From contig NZ_CP066126.1 in assembly GCF_020544465.1 (NCBI RefSeq), positions 3,224,001 through 3,288,000 of the forward strand: 64,000 bases of DNA, read 5' to 3'. Each line of letters begins with the position of its first letter. Position 1 is the stretch's first letter. A model generated the notes under the pieces. That model was not told the DNA's origin, ran no database searches, and saw only the letters and a list, made by a program, of their open reading frames with translations. Of this stretch, positions 1-7,259 are shown piece by piece. This DNA is from Chromobacterium rhizoryzae (GTDB lineage: Bacteria > Pseudomonadota > Gammaproteobacteria > Burkholderiales > Chromobacteriaceae). The translations under genes were made by a program, and so were the position numbers.

Positions 1-1360
1 GCCAAGCCAGCAAGGTTTCAATCAAGCGACCGGTATAGGTGTCGTAGGCATGCACCTCGTCCAAAACCACCACCTTATTGGCCAGCCCCCATAGCCGGAC
101 AAAGTGATGTTTGACGTTCAATACAGAAAACAAGGCCTGGTCCACAGTGCCCACGCCATAGGGAGACAACAAGCCGCGCCGACGTTGGGCAAACCAGCCG
201 GAGGAGCCCACCGCGTCATTACCATGCTGATCCCAGATCTCGCGCAAATGCGCAACGGTCTGATTCATGGCGGCCCCGCCATGCAATAGCTGGATATCCT
301 GCCGCTCCCCGGAGGCGAATGCGCGCAGAAAGGCCAAGGTCCGCTCGAACATGGCATTGCCGGTGGCTTGGGTAGGCAGCGCCAGATAGAAGCCACGGTG
401 ATGTTGGCGCGCCTGCAAACGCAAGGCCGCGATAAAAGCCAGTTCGGTCTTGCCTTCTCCCATCGGCGCTTCCACCAACATTAGCGCCGGGCCGCTTCCC
501 TGAACCAACAAAGCGTCGCCGGTTAGTTGCAGCGGCCTCGCCTGTACAGAGGCCTCCGCGCTCAGCAGCCGCGCCAATATCGCGTCACAAGAACAGGCCT
601 GTTGATGCAATAAGAGCCGGCTGGATGGCCAGCCTAGTTTGTCAGGGGAAGACAGCGCCGATTCCGCCAAACGTCTGGCGGCGTGATAGTGGGCGGATGG
701 CGTATCGCCTCGCTCTCCAGGCGGAAACCAGTCAGCGTTAGAGCCGATCCAATCGCATACGCTAGTCAGACCGGCCAGCCACTCCACTGCAAGCAGCGGC
801 AATGAATGATCCGGCGGAACATCAGACGGCGCCAGGGTGTGCCAATAGGCCTGGAATAGACTCTGCCTTGTCTGCTTCCAAATAGCCGGTTCGCGCAGCG
901 GAGCACCAGCGCCCAAGGAGGTAAAGTTGAAACCGTGGTGGGCGCTGACAGCCTGTGCCGCATCCTGCGCCCATAATCGCGGCACGCCCTCGGCCTGCAA
1001 CAAGCCCGGCAGCAAGGCCGCACTGGCCAAGTCATGCCGGTCTTGCGCCAGCGCCACCACCGATGAGAATGGCAAGCCGGCGCGCTCAACTTGTAAGCGC
1101 CCGGCTTCCCACTTGGCCTGAAACCCCGGAGTGGCTTTGCCGAGATCATGCAAACCCACCAAGGCGGCCAGCCACCCATTCAGGGACTCTGACGGCAGGC
1201 CAAACCAGTCCGGAGCCGTCTCTGGCGCAGCCAGGCACCACTCCAACAGCACGGAGGCTACGGCAGCCACATCCAACATGTGACACAGCAGGCCATGTCC
1301 ACTCTCTTCGCCACTTTTGGCCCACAAGCTGCGCACCGCCACACTCAATGATGTTTCCAT
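1..1360 (-). CDS. cas3: CRISPR-associated nuclease/helicase Cas3 (5' part; gene runs off the left edge)
   Basis: About 453 N-terminal residues are present, from an ATG at 1360. Cas3 is recruited by type I Cascade to unwind and degrade target DNA. The HD nuclease domain shows a GLHDLGKA motif with His71-Asp72. The helicase part shows a Walker A-like APMGEGKTEL (Lys about 304) and a DEVH box at about 434-437, followed by AYDTY as is usual in Cas3. The HD motif and the DEVH box lie in the same reading frame, so no net frameshift is seen. The subtype cannot be fixed from this part; the stretch before DEVH recalls I-E-like Cas3. The rest of the helicase and any Cascade, cas1 or cas2 genes would lie left of the window. 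The 274 bases upstream presumably hold the promoter, but I see no convincing boxes. Confidence 0.9.
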   Translation of the reverse strand, partial: METSLSVAVRSLWAKSGEESGHGLLCHMLDVAAVASVLLEWCLAAPETAPDWFGLPSESLNGWLAALVGLHDLGKATPGFQAKWEAGRLQVERAGLPFSSVVALAQDRHDLASAALLPGLLQAEGVPRLWAQDAAQAVSAHHGFNFTSLGAGAPLREPAIWKQTRQSLFQAYWHTLAPSDVPPDHSLPLLAVEWLAGLTSVCDWIGSNADWFPPGERGDTPSAHYHAARRLAESALSSPDKLGWPSSRLLLHQQACSCDAILARLLSAEASVQARPLQLTGDALLVQGSGPALMLVEAPMGEGKTELAFIAALRLQARQHHRGFYLALPTQATGNAMFERTLAFLRAFASGERQDIQLLHGGAAMNQTVAHLREIWDQHGNDAVGSSGWFAQRRRGLLSPYGVGTVDQALFSVLNVKHHFVRLWGLANKVVVLDEVHAYDTYTGRLIETLLAW

Positions 1361-1634
1361 GCACTCAACCCTTGCTGCCGCTCGTACCTAAACAACGGCA
1401 GCGCTTCAGGGCCGCCTTGGAGCTCAAAACAAAGCGGAAACGGATAGCCGCCTTGATGAGTGCTCAATTATGCCGAAAGCAACACTGATAAGCGAAGGAA
1501 CGCGTTTGACATTGCGCAAGGCAAGCCGGATGCGAGTCGATCAGGCTGGTTCTAACGCTGGCGTTCGCAGTCAGGAAGGATAGACAGGCAATTTAGGCAT
1601 GGAGGCAAGACGCGGCCACCCAAGCAGCCGCCCC

Positions 1635-2543
1635 TCATCCCCCCCGCTTGAGCTGCTCCAACATCTCCTGCCACAGCTCCCGGTACACCGGATTGCTGGC
1701 GCCTTCGCCATGTCCGGGGTTGTCGGCGTTGGGGCGGCGTATCGGTTTATTCAGCGCAAACTGATGGTCGGCCGGGATGCGCATCGCGTTATAGGAATTG
1801 CGGATGAGATCGGCAAAGCGCTCTTGCACGTGATAGGTGCCGAACAACCTGTCCGGCGGCGTGGCGCCGGGAGAGGCGTACCAGGAGGCGATGCGATTGT
1901 TGGCGCGCATGTCCCAGCCGCCGGAAAAGTCGATCACGCCTCTGACCGCCACGCGCTTGGCGATATAGGCGGCCATGCCGCCGCCTTGGGATTGTCCGGA
2001 CAGCACGATCTTGCTCCAGTCCACGGCTTGCTTGTCCAGGTACTGCTCCCAACGGCCTTGAGGATCGGTCTTGGCCAGGTAGCGCAGCAGAGCGGTCAGT
2101 CTATGGACAATGGCGTCTTTGGGTTTGTCCTGGATCAGCGGGGTGGCGTTTTCCCCAAAGGCGCGCTTCTGGCGCATTTGTGCCGCGCAGTCCGGATTGG
2201 TCGCCAGCACCAGCCGGGTGCAAACCTGGGAAACGGCCGGCGTGTCGATGTAGGACAGGATGATGAAGCGGTAGCCCTGAGCCAGGGCGGTGTCGATGAA
2301 AGCCTGTTCGCCCACCACGGTGCGCGTGGTTTCGCCGCCGGTTCCAGGCAGGAAGACCAGCAGCGGCGCGCGTCCGCCCCTTTCCGTTGAAAAAACGATG
2401 TGCGGCCCGCTGTTCGCCACGATCCCGCCATCGGTATCCGCGGGAAGAATATCCTTGCGGACAGCGTCCGCCCACGTGGCCGTGGCGATACTGAACAGCA
2501 GCGCCGCCGCGGCCGTCTTGCCGGCCCATTTCCAAACTGTCAT
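1635..2543 (-). CDS. Secreted alpha/beta hydrolase (BPSS1187-like)
   Basis: 302 residues starting MTVWKWAGK. An N-terminal signal peptide (hydrophobic core about residues 9-22, likely cleaved after ADA near 27) predicts export. LPGTGG (66-70) resembles an oxyanion-hole loop. GQSQGG with Ser185 is the nucleophile elbow, and a late His (HGEG, about 278) could complete the triad. Six or more cysteine or aromatic positions follow no family I can name with certainty; the architecture resembles secreted Burkholderia-type hydrolases. The start at 2543 was preferred over a more upstream in-frame ATG at 2642 because an AGGA Shine-Dalgarno precedes it and the signal peptide begins there. The substrate is unknown. 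A degenerate family B repeat lies directly upstream, in the likely promoter zone. Confidence 0.75.
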   Translation of the reverse strand: MTVWKWAGKTAAAALLFSIATATWADAVRKDILPADTDGGIVANSGPHIVFSTERGGRAPLLVFLPGTGGETTRTVVGEQAFIDTALAQGYRFIILSYIDTPAVSQVCTRLVLATNPDCAAQMRQKRAFGENATPLIQDKPKDAIVHRLTALLRYLAKTDPQGRWEQYLDKQAVDWSKIVLSGQSQGGGMAAYIAKRVAVRGVIDFSGGWDMRANNRIASWYASPGATPPDRLFGTYHVQERFADLIRNSYNAMRIPADHQFALNKPIRRPNADNPGHGEGASNPVYRELWQEMLEQLKRGG

Positions 2544-2565
2544 TGCATTCCTCGCATCTTCAATA

Positions 2566-2663
2566 AAAGCGGCTAACAAACTCAGTTTCACATCTGAGGC
2601 CAGGCGCGCAGACACAGGCAATACTTGAGCGCAACGCGGCATCAGGGGTTTGTCAGCCGCTCT
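2566..2663 (+). repeat. Family B repeat, degenerate copy (B2)
   Basis: About 98 bp. The left end reads AGCGGCTAACAAACT, and the right end is the inverted counterpart GGGTTTGTCAGCCGCTCT. The interior (GCGCGCAGAC...GCGCAACGCGGCATCAGGGG) aligns with the better copy at 4163-4276, but the central GTAC hairpin has decayed. It is non-coding and sits just upstream of the secreted hydrolase gene. Confidence 0.65.
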
Positions 2664-2724
2664 GTAAGTGGGTTGAATTGCCCCGACGGCCTTGGGCCTA
2701 CGTGAGCCCTTGGCTAGTTTTCTC

Positions 2725-2866
2725 AGAACCTGTTCAAAGTCTGCTGCGCTTCAGCGATACGGCGTTAAAAACAAGCTCAAAATGCTCATGTACCACCTGT
2801 ACATTCCGCTTTTTCGCTCGTTTTCGCCTTGTCTCGCCCTTGCTCGCGAGACTTTGAACAGGCTCT
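2725..2866 (+). repeat. Family A repeat, copy A1 (TIR subtype 1)
   Basis: 142 bp. Terminal inverted repeats are AGAACCTGTTCAAAGTCT on the left and AGACTTTGAACAGGCTCT on the right (17 of 18 positions pair). The centre is an ATGTAC-CACCT-GTACAT hairpin. The core (GCGATACGGCGTT, TTTCGCCTTGTCTCGC) recurs in five other copies. No coding capacity is evident. It lies one base from copy A2. Confidence 0.9.
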
Positions 2867-2867
2867 A

Positions 2868-3009
2868 AGAATCGGTTTACGATCTGCTGCGCGTCGGCGA
2901 TACGGCGTTGAAAACAACTTCAGAATGCTCATGTATCCCTTGTACATTCCGTCTTCTCGGCCGCTTTCGCCTTGCCTCGTTCTGGCTCGCGAGATCGTAA
3001 ACACGCTCT
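2868..3009 (+). repeat. Family A repeat, copy A2 (TIR subtype 2)
   Basis: 142 bp, same orientation as A1. Its ends carry the other TIR version, GGTTTACGATCT on the left and AGATCGTAAACACGCTCT on the right. The interior is homologous to A1 with scattered substitutions, and the central hairpin (TGTAT-CCCTT-GTACA) has one imperfect pair. The tandem arrangement of two subtypes is unique in this window. Confidence 0.9.
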
Positions 3010-3163
3010 CCGACTCTACTCGCGCTGTCCTGCGCGCAAAAGCGCGGCAAGGCGGATTTATGCCAAGAATTTGTTTACAATTGTTTACATCGAAAAGTTT
3101 AAAAATAGCAAGACAAGGCACAGACCGTTGGACAAGCGGAAGGTAGGCACGGCGGGGTCTTCA
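3010..3163. other. Remainder of a 620-bp gene-free gap
   Basis: Between copy A2 and the end of the toxin gene. I see a short direct duplication of TTGTTTACA near 3069-3086 and an AT-rich patch (3085-3110), but no gene, terminator or clear promoter. The rest of the gap from 2544 is occupied by repeats B2, A1 and A2. Confidence 0.5.
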
Positions 3164-3604
3164 TCAAGACTTCAGGCGCGCATCCCAAGGCACGTCCTGC
3201 ACGTTGAGTATCCGGCAGGCGCCGGCGTCCGGATGGAGGGGGTTGAGCAGGTAGTTGTGGGCGTTGGGGGCCACCGCGCTGGGCACTTGCAGCGCGGCGG
3301 AGGCCTGACGTTGCAGCCAGTGATGGCCCAGGCCCTGGGTGAGCGCGGGTTGCAGGGTCCAGTCAGCCGGCAGGCTGGCCTGGTCCAGCGTCTGCACCAG
3401 CCGGTCCGGCAGTTCCACTTGCAGCAGGGTGAAGGTGGCGGGCAGGACGGCCACTTCCAGGTGCACCAGCGCTTCCAGCATGGCGCTGGCCGGGTGGTCC
3501 GCCAGGTAAACGATGGGCTGGCCGGCGGGATGCCAGCGGCCGGGCCAGCGCAGCCCGCCCAGGCCCTTGAGGTCTGCGTAGCGGCTGATGCGCCAGGCAA
3601 TCAC
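3164..3604 (-). CDS. RES-domain toxin of a type II toxin-antitoxin pair
   Basis: 146 residues, the usual size for RES toxins. The MIAWRISRYADLKGLGGLRW start carries the conserved early Arg (W-R-I) with a following G-G-L-R/W-P-G-R-W-H stretch. Further on come VYLADHPASAMLEALVHLE and a late NYLLNP, all typical of the RES fold. Characterised family members attack NAD+; that activity is inferred here. The start ATG overlaps the antitoxin stop by four bases (ATGA), so the two are probably translationally coupled. Pairing with an upstream Xre/MbcA-type gene is the standard RES-Xre arrangement. Confidence 0.88.
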   Translation of the reverse strand: MIAWRISRYADLKGLGGLRWPGRWHPAGQPIVYLADHPASAMLEALVHLEVAVLPATFTLLQVELPDRLVQTLDQASLPADWTLQPALTQGLGHHWLQRQASAALQVPSAVAPNAHNYLLNPLHPDAGACRILNVQDVPWDARLKS

Positions 3605-4065
3605 GCCGCGTAGCCTTCGTTGGCTTGGGCGATCAGTTGTTCCACCAGCCGCGCGCCGGGCTCGGTATGGGCCATGTCCAGCGGCGATTTGCCCTCAAAG
3701 CGGTGCAGCGGCTTGCGCAGCCATTGGGCGGCGGCGTCCTTGTCGCCGAACAGGTCTTCCGCCAGCAGCAGCAGCTTGGCCACGCGCACGCCGCGTTCGG
3801 ATTCCTCGGTATTCAGCGTCTGGCCCTTCTTGATGCGATGGGACAGGGTGCGCGGCGGGATGACGAACTCCAGTTCGCCACGGCTGAGGCCGGCGTCCAC
3901 CAGGCGCTCCAGCATGCCGGTGTCCACGCCCAGCTCCACCACTTTGGCCACGTCGAAATCGTTGAGCATTTCCTGCCCCACCAACACGCTCAGTTCCTGC
4001 AACAGGCTGTGTTCCACCATGGGCGGGACCGGCGTCTCCGGCACGAATACTTGCAGCGCTTTCAT
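3601..4065 (-). CDS. Xre/MbcA/ParS-type antitoxin
   Basis: 154 residues from MKALQVFVP. The N-terminal half should hold the helix-turn-helix region (LVDAGLSRGELEFVIPPRTLSHRIKKG in pieces, about 66-92). The C-terminal half carries the toxin-binding domain (LFGDKDAAAQWLRKP, then a terminal helix with GARLVEQLIAQANEG). The start at 4065 is preferred over an upstream ATG at 4095 because an AAGGAGG sits six bases before it, and because the upstream option would place coding sequence inside the operator palindrome. First gene of a two-gene operon with the RES toxin; likely autorepressed. Confidence 0.87.
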   Translation of the reverse strand: MKALQVFVPETPVPPMVEHSLLQELSVLVGQEMLNDFDVAKVVELGVDTGMLERLVDAGLSRGELEFVIPPRTLSHRIKKGQTLNTEESERGVRVAKLLLLAEDLFGDKDAAAQWLRKPLHRFEGKSPLDMAHTEPGARLVEQLIAQANEGYAA

Positions 4066-4078
4066 GGCCCCTCCTTGA

Positions 4079-4117
4079 TTTGGCAATTTGCTCATTTATT
4101 ATCGGCATTTTGCCAAA
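4079..4117. promoter_or_regulatory. Likely autoregulatory operator of the RES-Xre pair
   Basis: Inverted repeat TTTGGCAATTTGC (4079-4091) and GCATTTTGCCAAA (4105-4117) with a 13-base AT-rich spacer; 11 of 13 positions pair. It lies just upstream of the antitoxin Shine-Dalgarno, where Xre-type antitoxins usually bind to repress their own operon. Binding is inferred. Confidence 0.7.
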
Positions 4118-4162
4118 ACAAAACAAGGGCGCGGCTTGACCGGCTTCCCTCTTCTGACTCTA

Positions 4163-4276
4163 AGAGCCGCGAACAAAACCTCGCAGAGAACCTGAGCCAA
4201 GGCGCGCCGACGCAGGCAGTACAAGTAGTACGGCAAGGAGGCGCAACGCAGGATCAGGGGTTTTGTTAGCGGGTCT
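4163..4276 (+). repeat. Family B repeat, best copy (B1)
   Basis: 114 bp. Ends are AGAGCCGCGAACAAAACC and GGTTTTGTTAGCGGGTCT (inverted, two mismatches). The centre contains AGTACAAGTAGTACGG, almost the same GTAC-loop-GTAC motif as family A read on the opposite strand. The left flank is TA and the right flank AA, as in several other copies. Non-coding. Confidence 0.85.
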
Positions 4277-4748
4277 AAACGCAACAGAAGCTGCACGCCG
4301 GACGCTTGGATTAGGCCGCCCCAATCTTGACGTTTGAAAGCGGCAATGCGGATTTTATGTCTTTTACATTGCGCTGGGCATGAAAAAACCTCATATCGGC
4401 CCCATGCCCAGCCTTGGCAGCCCGCCTTGCCCCGCTTGCCCGGACATACACCCTATGTTCCCGCTTTGCGATGCAAAAATAACCATTAGGACTATCGGCG
4501 CGGCGTGAATTATGATTGCGCCTATTCAATGAACGTCGCACCGCTTCCGCCTCCGCACGAGGAGGGGCGCTGGCATTGAAACACTCCGTCATTCCGGCCT
4601 GTGGGCCCGTTCCCGATGTTCCAGAGTCCCGGCCCAAGCTGGAGTCCGTGCCGGCACGAAGCGCTGCGTCTTCACACATTGATGCAATCGCCAATTCATA
4701 GGCGTTTGCTATGAAAAAAGATGAATATCAGCGCCTATGGGGGGCATT
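4277..4748. other. Gene-free stretch before the chemoreceptor gene
   Basis: About 470 bases. No open frame here looks protein-like. The only structure I can defend is the CATAGGCG/CGCCTATG inverted repeat listed separately. The base composition is less GC-biased than in neighbouring genes. Promoter elements for the chemoreceptor gene should be here but are not obvious. Confidence 0.4.
4697..4739 (+). promoter_or_regulatory. Inverted repeat in the chemoreceptor leader
   Basis: CATAGGCG (4697-4704) pairs perfectly with CGCCTATG (4732-4739) around a 27-base AT-rich spacer. It ends ten bases before the chosen ATG and includes part of the G-rich ribosome-binding region. It could be an operator or an mRNA hairpin that covers the start; the sequence alone does not decide. 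Confidence 0.4.
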
Positions 4749-6398
4749 ATGTTAAGTCAATTCACGATCGGGCAGCGCATCGCCGCGCTGGCGGGCAGCC
4801 TGCTGTTTGCAGTGGCTCTGGTGGGCGGTTCCGGCTGGTGGTCGCTGAACCAGATGGATGGCGAGCTGACCTCGCTGTTTGACCAGAAAATCGCGTTCCG
4901 CTACCAGATGAACGCCATGCAAAGCAATATGCTGCACATCCGCCAGGATGAGAAGAACATCTTCATCAGCATCGGCAATCCGGACAACTCGGATCAGAGC
5001 ATCCAGACCAATAAGCAGTTGCTGGACAAGCACATCGCCGAGTTCAAGAACCAGGCGGCCACCGCCAAGTCCATGGCCATGGCCGCGGATCACCAGAAAA
5101 CCTTCGACAGCATGCTGACCGGCATCTCCGGCTACGAGCAGGGCATGAACGGGCTGTATCAGAAGATCGCCAGCGGCGAGATCAGCCGGGCCAATGTCGG
5201 CGACGCCGGCATCACCCCGTTCAAGCCCAAGCTCTACGAGGCGCGCGACGCGCTCAACAGCCTGAGCAAGCTGGCGGACGAGTCCGCGCAGTCCGCGGAG
5301 GACGCGCTGGCGGTCAGCATGAAGAACACCCGCAATATGATGCTGACCATTCTGGGCCTGGCCCTGGTGGTGGGCGTCGCGCTGGCCTTCGCCATCGTCC
5401 GTTCCATCACCCGTCCCTTGCAGGCCATGCAGCAGACCATGCGCCACGCGGCGGAGAAGAACGATCTGACGGTGACGGTGGATCAAACCGGCCGCGACGA
5501 AGTCAGCGAAACCGGCCGCGCGCTGGCGCAGCTGCTGGGCAATCTGCGCGCCTTTCTGCAGCAGACCCGCGAGGACGCCAAGCAGGTGAACGACACTGCC
5601 CACGCGCTGTCCGGCGTGTCCAAGCGCATTGCCGAGGCGTCCCAGGTGCAGACCGACGCTTCTTCGTCCACCGCCGCCGCGGTGGAGGAGATGACGGTCA
5701 GCATCAATCTGGTGGCCGAGCACGCGGTGGAAATGGCCGGCGAGGCCAAGAGCAGCATGAACGAGGCGGTGAGCGGCAGCGAGGTGGCCGGCCAGGCCGC
5801 GCAGCAGATGTCCGAGATCGCCAGCGTAATCAGCCGCTCCGAGACCATCATCATCGGCCTGAACCAGCGTTCCGATGAGATCGGCAACATCGTGGACGTG
5901 ATCCACGACATCGCCGAGCAGACCAATCTGCTGGCCTTGAACGCGGCCATCGAGGCGGCGCGCGCCGGCGAAACCGGCCGCGGCTTCGCCGTGGTGGCGG
6001 ACGAGGTGCGCAAGCTGGCGGAACGCACCGCGCAGGCCACCGGCGAAATCTCCGAAAAAATCAAGGCGGTGCAAGGCGACACCACCACGGCGGTGGCCAG
6101 CATGCGCGAGGCCACCGAACGAGTGGAAACCGGCGTGGCGCTGAGCGGCACGCTGTCCGAGCGCCTGGCGCAGATCCGCGTGCTGTCCACCCGTCTGCTG
6201 GAGAAAACCAGCGAGATCGCCGAGGCGATGCGCGAGCAGAGCACGGCCAGCAACGACGCCGCCAAGAACGTGGAGCGCATCGCCAATATGGGCACGGAAA
6301 ACGGCTTGTCGGTGGAGGAATCCTCCGCCATGGCGCAGCAGTTGTCCGGCCTGGCGCATGGGCTGGATGCGGCGATTAACCGCTTCCGCGCGGATTAA
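4749..6398 (+). CDS. Methyl-accepting chemotaxis protein
   Basis: 549 residues. Transmembrane segment 1 is at about 8-30. A periplasmic four-helix-bundle-type sensor region spans about 31-195, and transmembrane segment 2 about 197-219. A HAMP region follows (RSITRPLQAMQQTM), then the long signalling coiled coil. The hairpin tip at about 380-427 has the hallmark EQTNLLALNAAIEAARAGE and GRGFAVVADEVRKLAERT. It signals to CheA/CheW at the inner membrane; the ligand is unknown. There is no C-terminal CheR/CheB tether pentapeptide. I start at the second ATG (4749) because a GGGGGG tract lies five bases upstream; an in-frame ATG at 4737 is the alternative. Confidence 0.93.
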   Translation: MLSQFTIGQRIAALAGSLLFAVALVGGSGWWSLNQMDGELTSLFDQKIAFRYQMNAMQSNMLHIRQDEKNIFISIGNPDNSDQSIQTNKQLLDKHIAEFKNQAATAKSMAMAADHQKTFDSMLTGISGYEQGMNGLYQKIASGEISRANVGDAGITPFKPKLYEARDALNSLSKLADESAQSAEDALAVSMKNTRNMMLTILGLALVVGVALAFAIVRSITRPLQAMQQTMRHAAEKNDLTVTVDQTGRDEVSETGRALAQLLGNLRAFLQQTREDAKQVNDTAHALSGVSKRIAEASQVQTDASSSTAAAVEEMTVSINLVAEHAVEMAGEAKSSMNEAVSGSEVAGQAAQQMSEIASVISRSETIIIGLNQRSDEIGNIVDVIHDIAEQTNLLALNAAIEAARAGETGRGFAVVADEVRKLAERTAQATGEISEKIKAVQGDTTTAVASMREATERVETGVALSGTLSERLAQIRVLSTRLLEKTSEIAEAMREQSTASNDAAKNVERIANMGTENGLSVEESSAMAQQLSGLAHGLDAAINRFRAD

Positions 6399-6486
6399 AA
6401 ACAAGAAGCTCCAGCCCTTGAACGCCTTCTAAACATCCAGCCTCTCAAGCTTGAGGGCGCGTCCGGCTTGGTCCGGGCGCGCCCGC

Positions 6487-6628
6487 AGAACGTGTTTACA
6501 ATCTCGCGAGCAAGAGCGAGACAAGGCGAAAACGAGCGAAAAAGCGGAATGTACAAGTGGTACATGAGCATTTTGAGGGCGTTTTCAACGCTGTATCGCC
6601 GAAGCGCAGCAGATCGTAAACAGGTTCT
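6487..6628 (-). repeat. Family A repeat, copy A3 (TIR subtype 2, inverted)
   Basis: 142 bp, opposite orientation to A1. Ends are AGAACGTGTTTACAATCT and AGATCGTAAACAGGTTCT. The central hairpin is TGTAC-AAGTG-GTACA. It lies between the chemoreceptor and the HExxH membrane protein and is non-coding. Confidence 0.9.
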
Positions 6629-6667
6629 CATGCCACAATCCAGGTTTTCGCCCGCCCTCTTCTTCCC

Positions 6668-7213
6668 ATGTCCGTCCTCGAGCCGCTGTACGCGCCGTTC
6701 GCCCCCTCTCCCGCCGTGCTGCTGTGGCCGGCGCTGTTCCTGTTGCTCAGCCGTCAGTTGCGCCGCCGCGCCTGGTTCTGGCCCTATGTGGCGCTGTCGT
6801 TGCCGGGCACGGTGCTGCACGAGCTCTGCCACTTCCTGGTGGGCTGGCTGCTGCGGGCGCGGCCCAGCCGCTTCAGCGTGTGGCCGCGCCGCAACGGCCG
6901 GCAGCTGACGCTGGGTCAGGTGGGCTTCAACCGGCTGACGTGGTGGAACGCGCTGCCCATCGGCATTGCGCCCTTGCTGTTGCTGCCGCTGGGTTGGGGC
7001 CTGCTGGCGCTGGCGGCGCGCTGGCCGTGGCTGAGCCCGGCCGCGGCCGGACTGGGCTTTCTGGCGGCGCAGTGCTGGGACGGCTGCCTGCCCAGCAGCA
7101 CGGACTTGAGCCACGCCGGCCGCTCCGCCCTGGCTTACGGCGCGCTGGCCTGTATCCTGTTTGGCGCTTACGCGCTGCTGCATTACGGTTTCCGCGCGCT
7201 GGCCGGACAATAA
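6668..7213 (+). CDS. Integral membrane protein with HExxH motif (M50-like metalloprotease candidate)
   Basis: 181 residues, strongly hydrophobic, with about four to five membrane segments (about 14-28, 38-60, 95-120, 125-140, 155-172). HELCH at 51-55 inside a membrane segment is a zinc-protease signature as in intramembrane M50 enzymes. No classical NxxPxxxLDG second motif is present; a late DGCLPSSTDL stretch might supply the third ligand. The function is inferred only from the motif. The gene appears to stand alone. No clear Shine-Dalgarno precedes the ATG, and a strong terminator follows directly. Confidence 0.65.
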   Translation: MSVLEPLYAPFAPSPAVLLWPALFLLLSRQLRRRAWFWPYVALSLPGTVLHELCHFLVGWLLRARPSRFSVWPRRNGRQLTLGQVGFNRLTWWNALPIGIAPLLLLPLGWGLLALAARWPWLSPAAAGLGFLAAQCWDGCLPSSTDLSHAGRSALAYGALACILFGAYALLHYGFRALAGQ

Positions 7214-7239
7214 AAAACCGCCGGTTTCCCGGCGGTTTT
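7212..7239. terminator. Bidirectional terminator
   Basis: CCGCCGG, 4-base loop, CCGGCGG, flanked by an A run on the left and TTTT on the right. It sits between the convergent membrane-protein gene and the ABC importer operon and can serve both. Confidence 0.85.
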
Positions 7240-7259
7240 GTGCGAATGGCCGTCAGCGC

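Noticed and set aside
1361..1634. CRISPR repeat-spacer array next to cas3
   Set aside because: No regularly spaced direct repeats are present in this stretch or elsewhere in the window.
2725..3146. Small open frames within and across repeats A1 and A2
   Set aside because: They are created by repeat sequence, differ between copies and lack ribosome sites.
4311..4694. Leftward 127-codon open frame before the chemoreceptor
   Set aside because: No ribosome site, odd composition, no domain; treated as non-coding.
4752..6404. Leftward open frame (550 codons) opposite the chemoreceptor
   Set aside because: Mirror of the heptad-biased MCP codons; no domain.
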